This document shows, one piece after another, positions 54,157-63,132 of a DNA stretch of 64,000 nt. The DNA is taken from positions 1 through 64,000 of the forward strand of contig CAWDXO010000001.1 of the NCBI GenBank assembly GCA_963806335.1, written 5' to 3'. Within the stretch, counting starts at the first letter, position 1; each line of letters starts with the position of its first letter. This DNA is from Palsa-504 sp963806335 (GTDB lineage: Bacteria > Actinomycetota > Actinomycetes > Streptosporangiales > Streptosporangiaceae). The position numbers and the translations under genes are program-made. The notes below the pieces were generated by a model. The model was given only the letters and a program-made list of their open reading frames with translations, did no database searches and was not told where the DNA came from.

Positions 54157-55346
54157 GTTCCGCCCCCGGGGGTGCCCGGCGTCTCCGCGAGCTGGGCGTC
54201 CGCCGGGGCGATCTCGGCCGTGAGCTCGAGCCTGCGCCGCCGCTCCGGGATCAGGCCCTGCGGCCGGAGCACCATCATGATCACCAGCAGGAACCCGAAG
54301 ATCCCGAACTCCACCTCGGTGAGCTGGAAGTTGAAGCCCAGCTTGGAAGGGATGCTGTTCAGCACGTCAGGGATCAGGTAGTTGTTGATGTACCCCAGCG
54401 CCATCCCCCCGACGACCGCGCCCCAGATCGACCCGAGCCCGCCGATGATCACCATGGCGAGGATGAAGATAGAGAACCCGAACTGGAACTGCCCGGCGTT
54501 GACGACGGTGTAGTAGGTGCCGAAGAACGCGCCCGCCATGCCGCCGAACGCGGCGCCGATCGCGTACGCGGACAACTTCGTCTTCACCAGCGGAATGCCC
54601 ATCGACACGGCCGCCACCTCGTCCTCGCGCAGGGCGACCCAGGCCCGGCCCAGCCGGGAGTCGCGCAGCCGCAGGTTGACGAACAGGACGACGAGCAGGA
54701 TGGCGAAGATCAGCCAGTACCACGGTCGTAGGTTCAGCAGGCTGAACGACCCGATCCCCGGGAAGTAGGGCGAGTCCACCGCGCTGATGCCGAGGTTGCC
54801 GGCGGTCAGCGTCATCCCGCCGCCGACGTGGATGCTCTGGCCGTTGACCGCCACGTCGGCGATGATCTCGCCGAACGCGAGCGTGACGATCGCGATGTAG
54901 TCGCCACGCAGCCGCAGCGTCGGCAGCCCGATCACCACTCCGGCCGCGGCGCAGATGAGCGCGGCCCCGACCAGGATCAGGATGAAGTTGAGGTGGACGC
55001 CAGGCAGCGTGCTCGCGACCGGCGAGACGAGCACGTGGACCTGCGCCTTGAAGAAGAACCCCGATCCCAACCACCCGAGCGAGTATGCGCCGAGCGCGTA
55101 GAACGCGACGTACCCGAGATCGAGCAGCCCGGCGAACCCCACGACGATATTCAGGCCCAGCGACATCACCGCGTAGGTCAGCGCGATGATCGTCGCGTTC
55201 ATGAACGCGCTGGACGAGGAGAACAGGAACGGCAGCACGATCCCGATCGCGAGGAGCGATCCCGCCAGCGCCCGGTTCCACCACGGCGGGAGCCGCTTCT
55301 GCGCCGCTGCGCGCCACTCGCGCAACTGCGCGCGCAACTCGCTCAT
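54153..55346 (-). CDS. livM: branched-chain amino acid-type ABC permease (LivM)
   Basis: The product is 397 aa with about ten membrane helices; it has the extended loop region typical of LivM (LNIVVGFAGLLDLGYVAFYA and the EAA-like ALREDEVAAVSMGIPLVKTK before helices). It forms the translocation pore with LivH. The start overlaps livH by 4 bp. A short polar N-terminus (MSELRAQLREW) and a charged C-terminal tail of about 40 residues extend beyond the core. Substrate unknown. Confidence 0.94.
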   Translation of the reverse strand: MSELRAQLREWRAAAQKRLPPWWNRALAGSLLAIGIVLPFLFSSSSAFMNATIIALTYAVMSLGLNIVVGFAGLLDLGYVAFYALGAYSLGWLGSGFFFKAQVHVLVSPVASTLPGVHLNFILILVGAALICAAAGVVIGLPTLRLRGDYIAIVTLAFGEIIADVAVNGQSIHVGGGMTLTAGNLGISAVDSPYFPGIGSFSLLNLRPWYWLIFAILLVVLFVNLRLRDSRLGRAWVALREDEVAAVSMGIPLVKTKLSAYAIGAAFGGMAGAFFGTYYTVVNAGQFQFGFSIFILAMVIIGGLGSIWGAVVGGMALGYINNYLIPDVLNSIPSKLGFNFQLTEVEFGIFGFLLVIMMVLRPQGLIPERRRRLELTAEIAPADAQLAETPGTPGGGT

Positions 55347-56455
55347 CCCGCCTCCCTCGTCTCCTCACCGAGCAGACCGCGCGGGCGGAGAACCATGATC
55401 GCGATGAGATAGCCGAAGACGACCGCCTCGGTCCACTGCGGGCCCAGCCGCGAATCGGACAGCGACTGGATGACGCCGATGATCAGCCCGCCGAGCACGG
55501 CGCCGCGGACGTTGCCGATGCCGCCCATGACCGCCGCCGTGAACGCGATCAGTCCGGCCTTAAAGCCCTGGAAGTACCAGACGTTCGTCTCATAGAGCGC
55601 GTACACGAGCCCGGCGGCGCCGGCCAGCATGCCGCCGAGCAGGAAGGTGAGCGAGATCGTGGCGTTGACGTTGATGCCCATCAGGCGGGCCGCCTCGGGG
55701 TCCTGGGCGGTGGCGCGCATCGCCCGGCCGGACCGGGTGGTGTTGATGAACCAGGTCAGCGCGAAGACCAGCGGGATCATCACGGCGAAGGCGAGGATGT
55801 ATCCGCGCAGGATGGGCACCCCGCCGATGGTGAACACCGGTTGCTGCGAGTGGATCAGGTCGGGCACGCTCTGCGGTGAGCCCCCGCGCCAGAGCAGGCC
55901 CACGTTCTGCAGAATGAACGAGAAGCCGACCGCCGTGATCAGCGACGCGAGCTTGGGCGCGCTTCGCAGCGGCCGGTAGGCGACCCGCTCGATCAGGACG
56001 TTCAGGGACCCGGTCACGATCATCGTGATGATCAGGGTCACCAGCAGGCCGCCGACCAGCCCCAGGGCACCTGTGGTAAGCCCGAGCCCGAGCGTGGCCC
56101 ACAGGCCGACGGCGGTGAAGGAGCCGATCATGAACACGTCGCCGTGGGCGAAGTTGATCAGCTCGATGATGCCGTAGACGAGGGTGTACCCGATCGCGAT
56201 CAGCGCCCAGATCGCGCCGTTGGACAGGCCCTCGGCGAAGTTGAAGCCCAACTTCGACAGATCGTGATGGATCACTACGTGACCGGCCACGAAGCCGGCC
56301 TGGTAGCCGTTCGTCAGGTCGCTGATGCCGTAGTAGATCGGCAGCGCGGCCAGCGCCGCGATCAGGCCCCAGCGGCCGAAATAGCGGCGAACCGTGGCGA
56401 GCGGGCGGGGCGCCACCGTCGGCGGAGGGCCGGGCGAAATCGTTGTGGTTTCCAC
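55343..56455 (-). CDS. livH: branched-chain amino acid-type ABC permease (LivH)
   Basis: The product is 370 aa from GTG 56455 (AGGA upstream). An N-terminal proline-rich stretch and an extra hydrophobic segment with a polar loop precede the core (FNFAEGLSNGAIWALIAIGY, LINFAHGDVFMIGSF), so it is longer than typical LivH (~300 aa) by about 65 residues. The EAA-like loop DPEAARLMGINVNATIS is present. Starts 82 bp downstream of the binding-protein gene stop, in the usual K-H-M-G-F order. Confidence 0.94.
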   Translation of the reverse strand: METTTISPGPPPTVAPRPLATVRRYFGRWGLIAALAALPIYYGISDLTNGYQAGFVAGHVVIHHDLSKLGFNFAEGLSNGAIWALIAIGYTLVYGIIELINFAHGDVFMIGSFTAVGLWATLGLGLTTGALGLVGGLLVTLIITMIVTGSLNVLIERVAYRPLRSAPKLASLITAVGFSFILQNVGLLWRGGSPQSVPDLIHSQQPVFTIGGVPILRGYILAFAVMIPLVFALTWFINTTRSGRAMRATAQDPEAARLMGINVNATISLTFLLGGMLAGAAGLVYALYETNVWYFQGFKAGLIAFTAAVMGGIGNVRGAVLGGLIIGVIQSLSDSRLGPQWTEAVVFGYLIAIMVLRPRGLLGEETREAG

Positions 56456-56537
56456 GGGTTCCTGGTGATGTGCAGATGGAATGTCGATGCAGCCTAGTGG
56501 ACGTGGAGGGGGCGCGGCGCGCCCCCTCCACGTTTAC

Positions 56538-57815
56538 CTACCCTGAGACGGTCTTGGTGGGCGTGATCGTCTTGAGGAAGACCGGCTCGCCGTTGGACCC
56601 CACCTTGTACAGGCCGTAGGACTTCAGGGTCGTGTCGCCGTTCTTGTCGAACCCGTAGGTGCCGAGCACCGAATTACGCGCGGTCGTCGCGAACAGCGCC
56701 TTGAGCACGGCCGACTTGCTGTTGCCCTGCGCTCCGAGGCTCTTGATCGTGTCGAGCCCGAGCTTCATCACCTCGTAGCCGTAGATCGCGTACGGGTCGG
56801 GGTTCGCCGTACCGTACGCGGCCTTATACGCGGCGAGGAAGTCCTTGCCACCCGGATATGCGGCCAGGTCCTGGGTCGCGACCGTGCACTCGATCAGCGG
56901 GGCAATCGAGGCCGGGACGCCGCCCTTCGAGGCGGCCGTGTAGGAGTCCGTGCAGACGCCGTCACCGCCGAAGATCTTGGCCTTGGGGATCGCCGAGTTG
57001 ACGTCCTTGGTGATCTGGACGGCGCCGTTGGAGACGATGCCGGCGAAGTAGAAGCAGTCGGCGCCCTGGCCCTGGATCGTCGACGCGTAGGAGCGGAAGT
57101 TGGGCGCGGTCGGGTCGATCCCGGTGTTGCTCACGATATTGACCCCGTAGTAGCCCTTCTCCAGCTCGAGCAGCGTGGCCAGGCCGGCCCCGTACGCCTC
57201 CTTGTCGTTGGCGATGGCGACCTTGGTACAGCCGGCCTGCTTCATCGCGATAAGGCCGGCCGCGGCCTGGATCGAGTCGATCGGCACGATCCGCAGGTAG
57301 GTACGGGTTCCGGTCGGATAGTACTTCTGCGGCTCGCCGGGGGCACTGCCAGGCAGGTTCGTCGTCAGGCCGACGTACGTGTTCGCCGGGCTCACCTGGG
57401 GGATTCCCCCCTGGTTGAGGATCGGGATCGACACCTCGCTGGCGCCCGAGTTGAACTCGCCGATGTAGTAGACGGCCTTCGGGTCCGTAGCCACCTTGCG
57501 CGCGTTGGCGGCCGTCTGGCCCGGGTCCCACTTGCCGGCCGCGGCGGTCGAGTCATCGAGCGACTGGTAGTTCACCGTCCACTGGCCGGCCTTACCGCCG
57601 GCCTGAGAAAGCGCGAGCTTGATGCCGTTGACCATCGGATCGGTCTGCGCGGTCGAGGCGCCTTGCAACGGGAGGCTCGAGTAGATATCGACCGTGCCAC
57701 CGGACGAGCTGCTTGATGAGCCGCCGGTGGCGGTGCTGCTACTGCTGCTGCTACTACAGCCGACAACCGCGAGGGCGACCGCGGCCAAGGCCGCGATCGC
57801 AGGAGTTCGTCTCAT
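56538..57815 (-). CDS. branched-chain amino acid-type substrate-binding lipoprotein
   Basis: The product is 425 aa from ATG 57815, with AGGAAG about 5 bases before. The signal peptide ends in lipobox VVGC with the lipidated cysteine at residue 20, followed by a Ser/Thr/Gly linker (SSSSSSSTATGGSSSSSSGG). The mature part is a type I periplasmic-binding fold (DIYSSLPLQGASTAQTDPMV, GEFNSGASEVSIPILNQGGI, YYPTGTRTYLRIVPIDS). It captures the substrate outside the membrane and hands it to LivHM. First gene of the operon, so the promoter must lie in the long gap upstream. Substrate unpredictable. Confidence 0.94.
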   Translation of the reverse strand: MRRTPAIAALAAVALAVVGCSSSSSSSTATGGSSSSSSGGTVDIYSSLPLQGASTAQTDPMVNGIKLALSQAGGKAGQWTVNYQSLDDSTAAAGKWDPGQTAANARKVATDPKAVYYIGEFNSGASEVSIPILNQGGIPQVSPANTYVGLTTNLPGSAPGEPQKYYPTGTRTYLRIVPIDSIQAAAGLIAMKQAGCTKVAIANDKEAYGAGLATLLELEKGYYGVNIVSNTGIDPTAPNFRSYASTIQGQGADCFYFAGIVSNGAVQITKDVNSAIPKAKIFGGDGVCTDSYTAASKGGVPASIAPLIECTVATQDLAAYPGGKDFLAAYKAAYGTANPDPYAIYGYEVMKLGLDTIKSLGAQGNSKSAVLKALFATTARNSVLGTYGFDKNGDTTLKSYGLYKVGSNGEPVFLKTITPTKTVSG

Positions 57816-58272
57816 TATCTTCCTCTCGTTGATCTGAATTGTCCGGCTGCCGCGGAGCACACTGACCGACCAGTCTGGGCTACATATGCGGCAGCCGAGG
57901 GATGAACGGTTCGCCTACGTTCCTTGCGGCGGCTGCACCCTGCCATGGCGTCGAATCCGGCCTCATCTGCCAGCACCATGCGGCTCAACCGCGTACACGC
58001 ACGGCGCGGAGGATAAGTTGTTCCCTGTCATGCGTTCGGTCCTGCCGTGAAGGTCTTTTCGACGTACTCCACCATCACCACCCCAGTTCACCGACGCTGA
58101 CGGTGGGGATCGTCGCTGCCTACCGCAGTTGTCGCGCAGCGGGCTCGTTCGGATCCAGCCGTCCTGGCACGGGAGAGCTTGCCAGATTTCTGTATCGCGG
58201 AGATTAACCGCACGGTCACGAAACGATCAACGGCAAGATGCCGGGAGTCCACCTTGCGGGCCAATGTCAGGA
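57816..58272. promoter_or_regulatory. upstream region of the liv-type operon
   Basis: 457 bp between the binding-protein start and the MarR gene stop. It must hold the operon promoter. ACTGACCGACCAGT at 57870-57883 has short inverted ACTG/CAGT ends and resembles a small TetR-type site. Open frames here (for example 57902-58207) have no site or composition to support them. Confidence 0.3.
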
Positions 58273-58707
58273 TCAGCGGCCTGGGCTGGCATTGTCGCGC
58301 AGCCTGGTCAGGAGGGTCTCGAGCTGACTGGCCTCGTCCTGCGACAGGCCGGTGCGTAGTTGCTGGTCGAAGGCGGCAGCCGCGTCGCGGAGGCGCAGGA
58401 AGAGTGCGTCGCCCGCCGCGGTCAGCTCGACTAGGTGCAGGCGCCGGTTCTCCGGATCCCGGCGGCGGGTCACCAACCCCGCGGACTCCATGGCGTTCAG
58501 GTGATGGGTGAGCGTGGGCCCTTGAACCCCGACCTCTCCGGCGAGTTCGCGCTGGCTGGCGAGCTGCCCGCTCTTCAGTGAGATCATGACCAGCCAGACC
58601 GGCAGGGATCCGCCCGCCGCGGCCAGGGCATCGTCAAAGGCCCGGCTGACGGTTCTCGAGACTCGGGTGAGGTGCAGGCCGAGCGGCTGGTATGCGGGGC
58701 GGGACAT
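58273..58707 (-). CDS. MarR-family transcriptional regulator
   Basis: The product is 144 aa. The winged helix-turn-helix is complete: LPVWLVMISLKSGQLASQRE, LAGEVGVQGPTLTHHLNAME and the wing RRRDPENRRLHLVELTAAG. It is divergent from an SDR gene, 80 bp away, with a duplicated TTTGATATCG site between. It probably represses the SDR gene and itself and is relieved by a phenolic or other small ligand. Start ATG 58707 has no rival. Confidence 0.9.
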   Translation of the reverse strand: MSRPAYQPLGLHLTRVSRTVSRAFDDALAAAGGSLPVWLVMISLKSGQLASQRELAGEVGVQGPTLTHHLNAMESAGLVTRRRDPENRRLHLVELTAAGDALFLRLRDAAAAFDQQLRTGLSQDEASQLETLLTRLRDNASPGR

Positions 58708-58744
58708 GACCGAAGAGTAACACTCCTCGATAGTAATCTAACCG

Positions 58745-58771
58745 TTTGATATCGTATGCTTTGATATCGAA
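58745..58771. promoter_or_regulatory. MarR operator candidate, two TTTGATATCG copies
   Basis: TTTGATATCG at 58745-58754 and TTTGATATCGAA at 58760-58771, 15 bp apart, the second nearly palindromic around GATATC. They lie between the divergent MarR and SDR genes, 17 bp before the SDR start, so the repressor would block RNA polymerase or the leader. Confidence 0.55.
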
Positions 58772-58787
58772 CGAATAGGAGACAGCC

Positions 58788-59624
58788 ATGACCGATCAGG
58801 CGCAGGTCCGAGTCCAGGGACTGGCCCCGACACTACCGATGAGCGGGAAGGTAGCCCTGGTGGCCGGCGCGAGCAAGGGCATTGGCGCGGCCACCGCCGA
58901 GGCGTTTGCCGCGGCCGGAGCCTCCGTCGTCCTCGGCGCCCGCGACATCACGGCGCTGAAATCAGTGGCGAGCGGTATCGAAGCCCGTGGCGGCCACGCG
59001 CTCGCTGTCGGCACGGACGTCACCGACGCCGGATCAATGCGCCACCTGGTCGAGCAGGGCCTGTCCGCGTTCGGCCGGCTCGACGCGGCCTTCAATAACG
59101 CCAGCGCCGGACCGATGCCCGCACCGCTCGCGGACATTGATCCCGGCGAGTTCGACGATGGCATCGCGACGAACATCCGCGGCACGTTCCTTGGGATGAA
59201 GTTCCAGATCCCGGCCATGCTGCGGACCGGCGGGGGCGCGATCGTGAACATGGCCTCGATCGCCGGCCTGAACGGCACGGCGAACCTCGCGGCATACGTG
59301 GCGGGCAAGGCCGGGATCATCGGCCTGACCAAAGTGGCCGCCCTCGATTACGCCGACCAGGCCATCCGGGTCAACGTCGTGGCCCCGGGCCCGATCCTGA
59401 CCTACCACATCGAGGCGGCCGGGCCGCAGGCCCAGCGGGGCGCGGCGATGTCCACGCCGATGCGGCGCATCGGCACCATGGCCGAGGTGGCGCAGGCCGT
59501 GCTCTGGCTGTGCTCCGAGCAGTCGTCGTTCATCACCGGGGTCGTGCTGCCCATCGACGGCGGGCAGGCCGCGGGCAACAAGCCGCCGCAGATGTACCGT
59601 CAGGGCCAGCCGATGCCGGACTAG
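58788..59624 (+). CDS. short-chain dehydrogenase/reductase
   Basis: The product is 278 aa. The TGxxxGxG-type cofactor site is GASKGIGAATAEAFAAAGAS, NAS follows as the NNAG motif (FNNASAGPMP), and the catalytic Ser157, Tyr170 and Lys174 are in place (VNMASIAGLNGTANLAAYVA region, then GKAGIIGL). The C-terminus has the usual LCSEQSSFITGVVLPIDGGQ. AGGAGA lies 7-8 bases before ATG 58788. Substrate unknown; the closest functional guess is an alcohol/keto reductase. Likely repressed by the divergent MarR protein. Confidence 0.93.
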   Translation: MTDQAQVRVQGLAPTLPMSGKVALVAGASKGIGAATAEAFAAAGASVVLGARDITALKSVASGIEARGGHALAVGTDVTDAGSMRHLVEQGLSAFGRLDAAFNNASAGPMPAPLADIDPGEFDDGIATNIRGTFLGMKFQIPAMLRTGGGAIVNMASIAGLNGTANLAAYVAGKAGIIGLTKVAALDYADQAIRVNVVAPGPILTYHIEAAGPQAQRGAAMSTPMRRIGTMAEVAQAVLWLCSEQSSFITGVVLPIDGGQAAGNKPPQMYRQGQPMPD

Positions 59625-60227
59625 GCGTGCTCATTGGCCGAAGTCGACGATGCGGCCGTCATCCCCTGGGTGCGGGGTGGCGCAGCCCTCCACCACACTG
59701 GTCAGCTGATCAGGACCGGAGACTGCCCTGGCGGCCCGGTACGACGGGACGACGGGACGACGTCGAACCTGAGCAGAGGTCCTCAGCCCGAGCAGCCAAG
59801 CGATCGCTTTCGGCACGCTCCCATAGGCTCGATTAGTCACGTTTCCGCAGCTCAGAGGCTCATCCATGGGTAATTTACGTGACGCCATATGCATGCCGGC
59901 CGAAGCCTTCAAATCACAGTGATGGTCTCGATACCCATACGTGATACCCCTGTTACCCGATGTGAAAACTGATAGTCATGCAACAAATATCCCTTATGAA
60001 TGTTCCATAGGATGGGACATTTTGCGGATTTAGCTGATTTTCCGGACGTAATGCCGCAAGCTGTTGCAGCGCAGGACATCCTGTATTCCGCAGCGTCAAT
60101 AGACGCTCGCCCTGCGTCATGGCGGACCAGTCGCGCCCTTGATCGCGACCACGAAGAGGTCTGCGGCATCGACGGCAGTAAGCCTATGCCCTCGGTCAAA
60201 CCCGGAAAACAGCTAAGGAGCGGGACC
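59625..60227. promoter_or_regulatory. long upstream region of the NlpC/P60 gene
   Basis: About 600 bp without a supported gene. From about 59870 it becomes AT-rich. An inverted repeat AATGTTCC (59999-60006) / GGGACATT (60014-60021), 7 of 8 positions paired, marks a likely operator or promoter element about 210 bp before the start codon. A long 5' leader is therefore likely. I found no riboswitch core that I can defend. Confidence 0.4.
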
Positions 60228-60689
60228 GTGAAACTTCGACATAAGGTAGGCACCATCGCCGGAACGATGGCACTTTCTCTGGCGTTTTTCTCAGGAACGG
60301 CTAGCGCTAAGACGGAGTCGTTCAACCTACGGGCAGCCAACTACGTAGCGACGTTCATAGGGAGAGTCCCCTATGTATACGGTGGCAGTTCTCCCAGCTC
60401 AGGCTTTGACTGCAGCGGGCTCACCCAGTACGTATACGGCCACTTCGGCAAGTCGATCCCCCGGACAGCCAATGACCAGTTCCTGCATTCCCGTCGCGAG
60501 AGCAGGAGCGCGGCCTGGGGCGGAGACCTCGTGTTCTTCCACGTGGATTCGAACCCAAGCAGCTACGTCTACCATGTCGCCATCTACGAAGGTAATAATC
60601 ACATCGTCTCGGCCACCGATCCCGCGGGAGGGATCCAGTGGCAAACAATCTGGTCATCCGATGTGACCTTCGGCACAATCACGCATTGA
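60228..60689 (+). CDS. secreted NlpC/P60 peptidase (cell-wall hydrolase)
   Basis: The product is 153 aa from GTG 60228, preceded by AAGGAG 7 bases upstream; the longer frame from 60000 is not used. An N-terminal signal peptide (GTIAGTMALSLAFFSGTASA) precedes a compact NlpC/P60 domain with catalytic Cys62 (FDCSGLTQYVYG) and His116 (YHVAIY), and a polar third residue near 125 (NHIVSA). It should cleave D-Glu-DAP-type peptidoglycan cross-peptides outside the membrane. It is small for the family, lacking LysM/SH3 targeting domains. The 3' end has an imperfect repeat of its last 21 bases (60660-60680 and 60703-60723). Confidence 0.9.
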   Translation: MKLRHKVGTIAGTMALSLAFFSGTASAKTESFNLRAANYVATFIGRVPYVYGGSSPSSGFDCSGLTQYVYGHFGKSIPRTANDQFLHSRRESRSAAWGGDLVFFHVDSNPSSYVYHVAIYEGNNHIVSATDPAGGIQWQTIWSSDVTFGTITH

Positions 60690-61063
60690 GCCCGCCGCAG
60701 CCGATGTGACTTTCCGCACAATCGGCTATTGCGGCCAGGGCCGGGGTTTGAGCGCGGCATTTGCCAGCGCGTCGAGCGCCGTCGCGGGCCCGCCGGGTCC
60801 GGTCTGGCGCGTACGTGCCGCCGCTGAGGTCCCCTGATCCAGGCGGATGCTCCGGTCACGATCCAGGTGCTGAGACCGTGGCGTCATCGTCCTGGCGGCT
60901 GTTCCGGTAACCCCGCAACGACGCGGGCCCGGAGCGGCGATCCTGAGGTCAGAAGCCATCCCATTTCCTCGCCGGGCAGGCCGCGCTAAAGTGCCACTTA
61001 CCTGATCAACGGACCTGAACTGACCAGGACTGGCAGGAGCCGACGCGCAAGGAGGAATGGCGC
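60690..61063. other. intergenic stretch before ppk2
   Basis: 374 bp with no supported gene. It includes the repeat copy 60703-60723. The ribosome-binding site of ppk2 (AAGGAGG near 61050) is at its end. No hairpin stands out. Confidence 0.4.
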
Positions 61064-61855
61064 ATGGTTCGCGACGGCCGCGCACTCGCGGACCTTGATC
61101 TCAGTAAGAAGCTGACGCCGAAGCAGGAAGCAGATCGCCTGACCGCGGCTCAGCAGCGGTTGCTGCACCTGCGGCTAGTCTTGGGCGGCCAAGTCGGGGA
61201 CGATCCGAAACTCGGGCCGCCGGTCTGCGTGGTCTTCGAAGGATGGGACGCCTCCGGCAAGGGCGGCGCGATCAAGCGCCTCGTCACGCCGCTTGACCCG
61301 CGGCACGTCCGGGTTGCCCAGTTCTCCGCGCCCACCCACGACGAGAAACGCCACCACTTTCTGTGGCGGTTCTGGCCGGCGTTGCCCGGCTGGGGCGGCA
61401 TGGCGGTGTTCGACCGGTCCTGGTACGGCCGCGTCCTAGTCGAGCGAGTCGAGGGATTCGCCACCGAAGAACAGTGGCGGCGCGCCTACCAGGAGATCGT
61501 CGACTTCGAGACGACGCTAGCCGACGAAGGCATGATCATGGTCAAGTTCTGGATGCACGTGTCGTCCGAGGAACAGCTCAAACGGTTCAAGGCGCGGAAA
61601 CGTGAGCCGCTGAAGGCCTGGAAGCTGACCGCGGAGGACTGGCGGAATCGCGAGAAGCGGCGGCAATACGAGGCGGCCGTGGAGGACATGCTGGACCGGA
61701 CTGATCACGCGGCCGCGCCGTGGGTGCTGGTGGCGGCTGAGGACAAGCGGTGGGCCAGGGTGAAGGTGGTTGAGTCCGTGGTCGAGGCCATCGAGGTCGG
61801 CATGGCCGAGCGGAATCTCGTAGTTCCGCCCTCCCCCCCGGCGGGAGTGGTCTAG
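61064..61855 (+). CDS. ppk2: polyphosphate kinase 2 (PPK2 family)
   Basis: The product is 263 aa with AAGGAGG about 7 bases before ATG 61064. A P-loop is at GWDASGKGGAIKR (Lys66), with a lid/Walker B region DRSWYGRVLVERV and RYR-like basic helices (KRFKARKREPLKAWKLT). PPK2 enzymes phosphorylate NMP or NDP with polyphosphate or run the reverse reaction. This one is a single-domain form; whether it prefers AMP or ADP/GDP cannot be read. Acts in the cytoplasm, probably in energy and stress metabolism. No exopolyphosphatase gene is adjacent. Confidence 0.93.
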   Translation: MVRDGRALADLDLSKKLTPKQEADRLTAAQQRLLHLRLVLGGQVGDDPKLGPPVCVVFEGWDASGKGGAIKRLVTPLDPRHVRVAQFSAPTHDEKRHHFLWRFWPALPGWGGMAVFDRSWYGRVLVERVEGFATEEQWRRAYQEIVDFETTLADEGMIMVKFWMHVSSEEQLKRFKARKREPLKAWKLTAEDWRNREKRRQYEAAVEDMLDRTDHAAAPWVLVAAEDKRWARVKVVESVVEAIEVGMAERNLVVPPSPPAGVV

Positions 61856-62012
61856 ACAGGCACAGGGCCGATACCCCGCGAAATGACCCCCCACCCGTGA
61901 CCGGCCAGCGTTTAGCGGGGCTGCGAAGTTTCCTTGCGGCTTCCGTTCCGGTAGCGAGAGATTCAGGCCTTCCCGTAACGTTTCTGGAACGGTCGCGTCA
62001 TAGTTTGCGGTC

Positions 62013-62405
62013 ATGAGATACATGCTGATAGCCGGGCTGGTGATCTTCGCTCCGACCGCGGTGCTTCTGGCCTCGGCAGCCCTGGCGTTGCTTGTCGGCA
62101 AGCTGCGTCGCCGCTGGCGGCAGGCAGTGAATCCCCGGCTCCGCGGGCCGGGCGTGACGCGGACAGAAACGGGCGTGACGCGGACAGAAACGAGCCGCCC
62201 GCTGACGGCCGGGCCCGAGACGGAAGGCCTGCGCGTTGACGCGCGCCCCCTCAGCTCGACGTCGGCAGCACGGTTACATGTCGTGGAACTCGAACTCCCC
62301 GTGCCGGTAACCATGGCGCTGTACTGGGATTGGGGAGCGTCCGGCAAACCTATTGGACCCCGTCCCTGCCACGTTTGCGCAGACGCGTTTGCGTCGTCAG
62401 CGTAA
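62013..62405 (+). CDS. small hypothetical protein with one membrane segment
   Basis: The product is 130 aa from ATG 62013. It begins with a strong membrane helix (YMLIAGLVIFAPTAVLLASA), then a basic stretch. Two perfect 21-bp tandem repeats (62151-62171, 62172-62192) encode the duplicated GVTRTET. The C-terminal part is less typical and overlaps the convergent gene at 62350-62568 by 56 bp. No homology recognised; moderate to low confidence. Confidence 0.4.
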   Translation: MRYMLIAGLVIFAPTAVLLASAALALLVGKLRRRWRQAVNPRLRGPGVTRTETGVTRTETSRPLTAGPETEGLRVDARPLSSTSAARLHVVELELPVPVTMALYWDWGASGKPIGPRPCHVCADAFASSA

Positions 62406-62568
62406 CGACCTGCTCTGCTCCGGGCGATTCGTCGTCTACCGGCGCCACTGTGAAGATGAATCCGCCCTGCCCGAGGCGGACCGTTTTGACTAGGACTGCA
62501 TCATCGGTATCAGGCAGCACGATCACATCACCAGCACCGACATCGCCCGCCAGGATGACATCGTCCAC
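62350..62568 (-). CDS. small soluble hypothetical protein
   Basis: The product is 72 aa with a regular beta-rich composition (MDDVILAGDVGAGDVIVLPD, then VKTVRLGQGGFIFTVAP), acidic at the start, basic at the end. I find the pattern typical of short conserved actinobacterial proteins rather than a random frame, but no function is known. It overlaps the 3' end of the membrane protein gene. Confidence 0.5.
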   Translation of the reverse strand: MDDVILAGDVGAGDVIVLPDTDDAVLVKTVRLGQGGFIFTVAPVDDESPGAEQVVTLTTQTRLRKRGRDGVQ

Positions 62569-62683
62569 GGATGGTGACGATACCGTCCGGTAGTTTCGAT
62601 GTCATCTAAATGCCAAACGCGACGTATACGGAATGTCAACAGACGGGGAACGCCTGCCTCGCCGTCATGGACATGCTGAGGCA

Positions 62684-63130
62684 TCACGCCGGGGGCGGGG
62701 GCTGAATGAGGCCGAGGAAGCAGGCGTCGATTTTCCTGATCATGTCCTCGAAGCCGTCGAAGTCAGTGGGCTTGACGATGTAGGCGTTGGCGTGCAACTC
62801 GTAGCTGCGCTTGATGTCGTCGGGATGCCGGGATGAGGACAGGATCACGACGGGGATGATCCTCAGCTCGGGGTCAGCCTTGATCTCGGTGAGGACCTCA
62901 TGGCCGTGCAGGCCGGGCAGGTTGAGGTCGAGCAGGATCAGCCCGGGCCTGGGCGCGGCGCTGTACTCGCCGGTCTGGCGGAGAAATTGCAGGGCTTGCT
63001 GGCCGTCGGGTATCACATGGAAGTGGCTGTTCCGGCCGGCCTGGTCGAAGTATTCCCTGACCATGAGCGCGTCTCCGGGGTCGTCCTCGACCAGCAGGAC
63101 CTCAACGGGGTCATCCGCCTGCCCGAACAT
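62684..63130 (-). CDS. stand-alone response regulator, Rcp1-like
   Basis: The product is 148 aa from ATG 63130, preceded by AGGGGGAG. A complete CheY-like receiver has Asp16/Asp17, phospho-acceptor Asp68 (LLDLNLPG), Ser98-100 (ILSSSRHP) and Lys120-Pro121 (IVKPTDFDGF), with no output domain. The LLDLN/IKADPELR signature resembles phytochrome-associated Rcp1-type regulators, so a histidine kinase elsewhere is likely. Upstream on the same strand is a STAS-domain remnant. Confidence 0.9.
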   Translation of the reverse strand: MFGQADDPVEVLLVEDDPGDALMVREYFDQAGRNSHFHVIPDGQQALQFLRQTGEYSAAPRPGLILLDLNLPGLHGHEVLTEIKADPELRIIPVVILSSSRHPDDIKRSYELHANAYIVKPTDFDGFEDMIRKIDACFLGLIQPPPPA

Positions 63131-63132
63131 GC

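Noticed and set aside
57902..58207. Plus-strand ORF upstream of the liv operon
   Set aside because: No ribosome-binding site, mixed composition (Cys/His/Ser clusters) and no recognisable pattern; it lies in the promoter region of the divergent operon.
59625..60227. c-di-AMP (ydaO-type) riboswitch before the NlpC/P60 gene
   Set aside because: Cell-wall hydrolase genes in actinomycetes often carry this riboswitch, so I looked for its conserved core, but I could not find the GGGTGA/GAACC-type blocks in order. The long leader remains unexplained.
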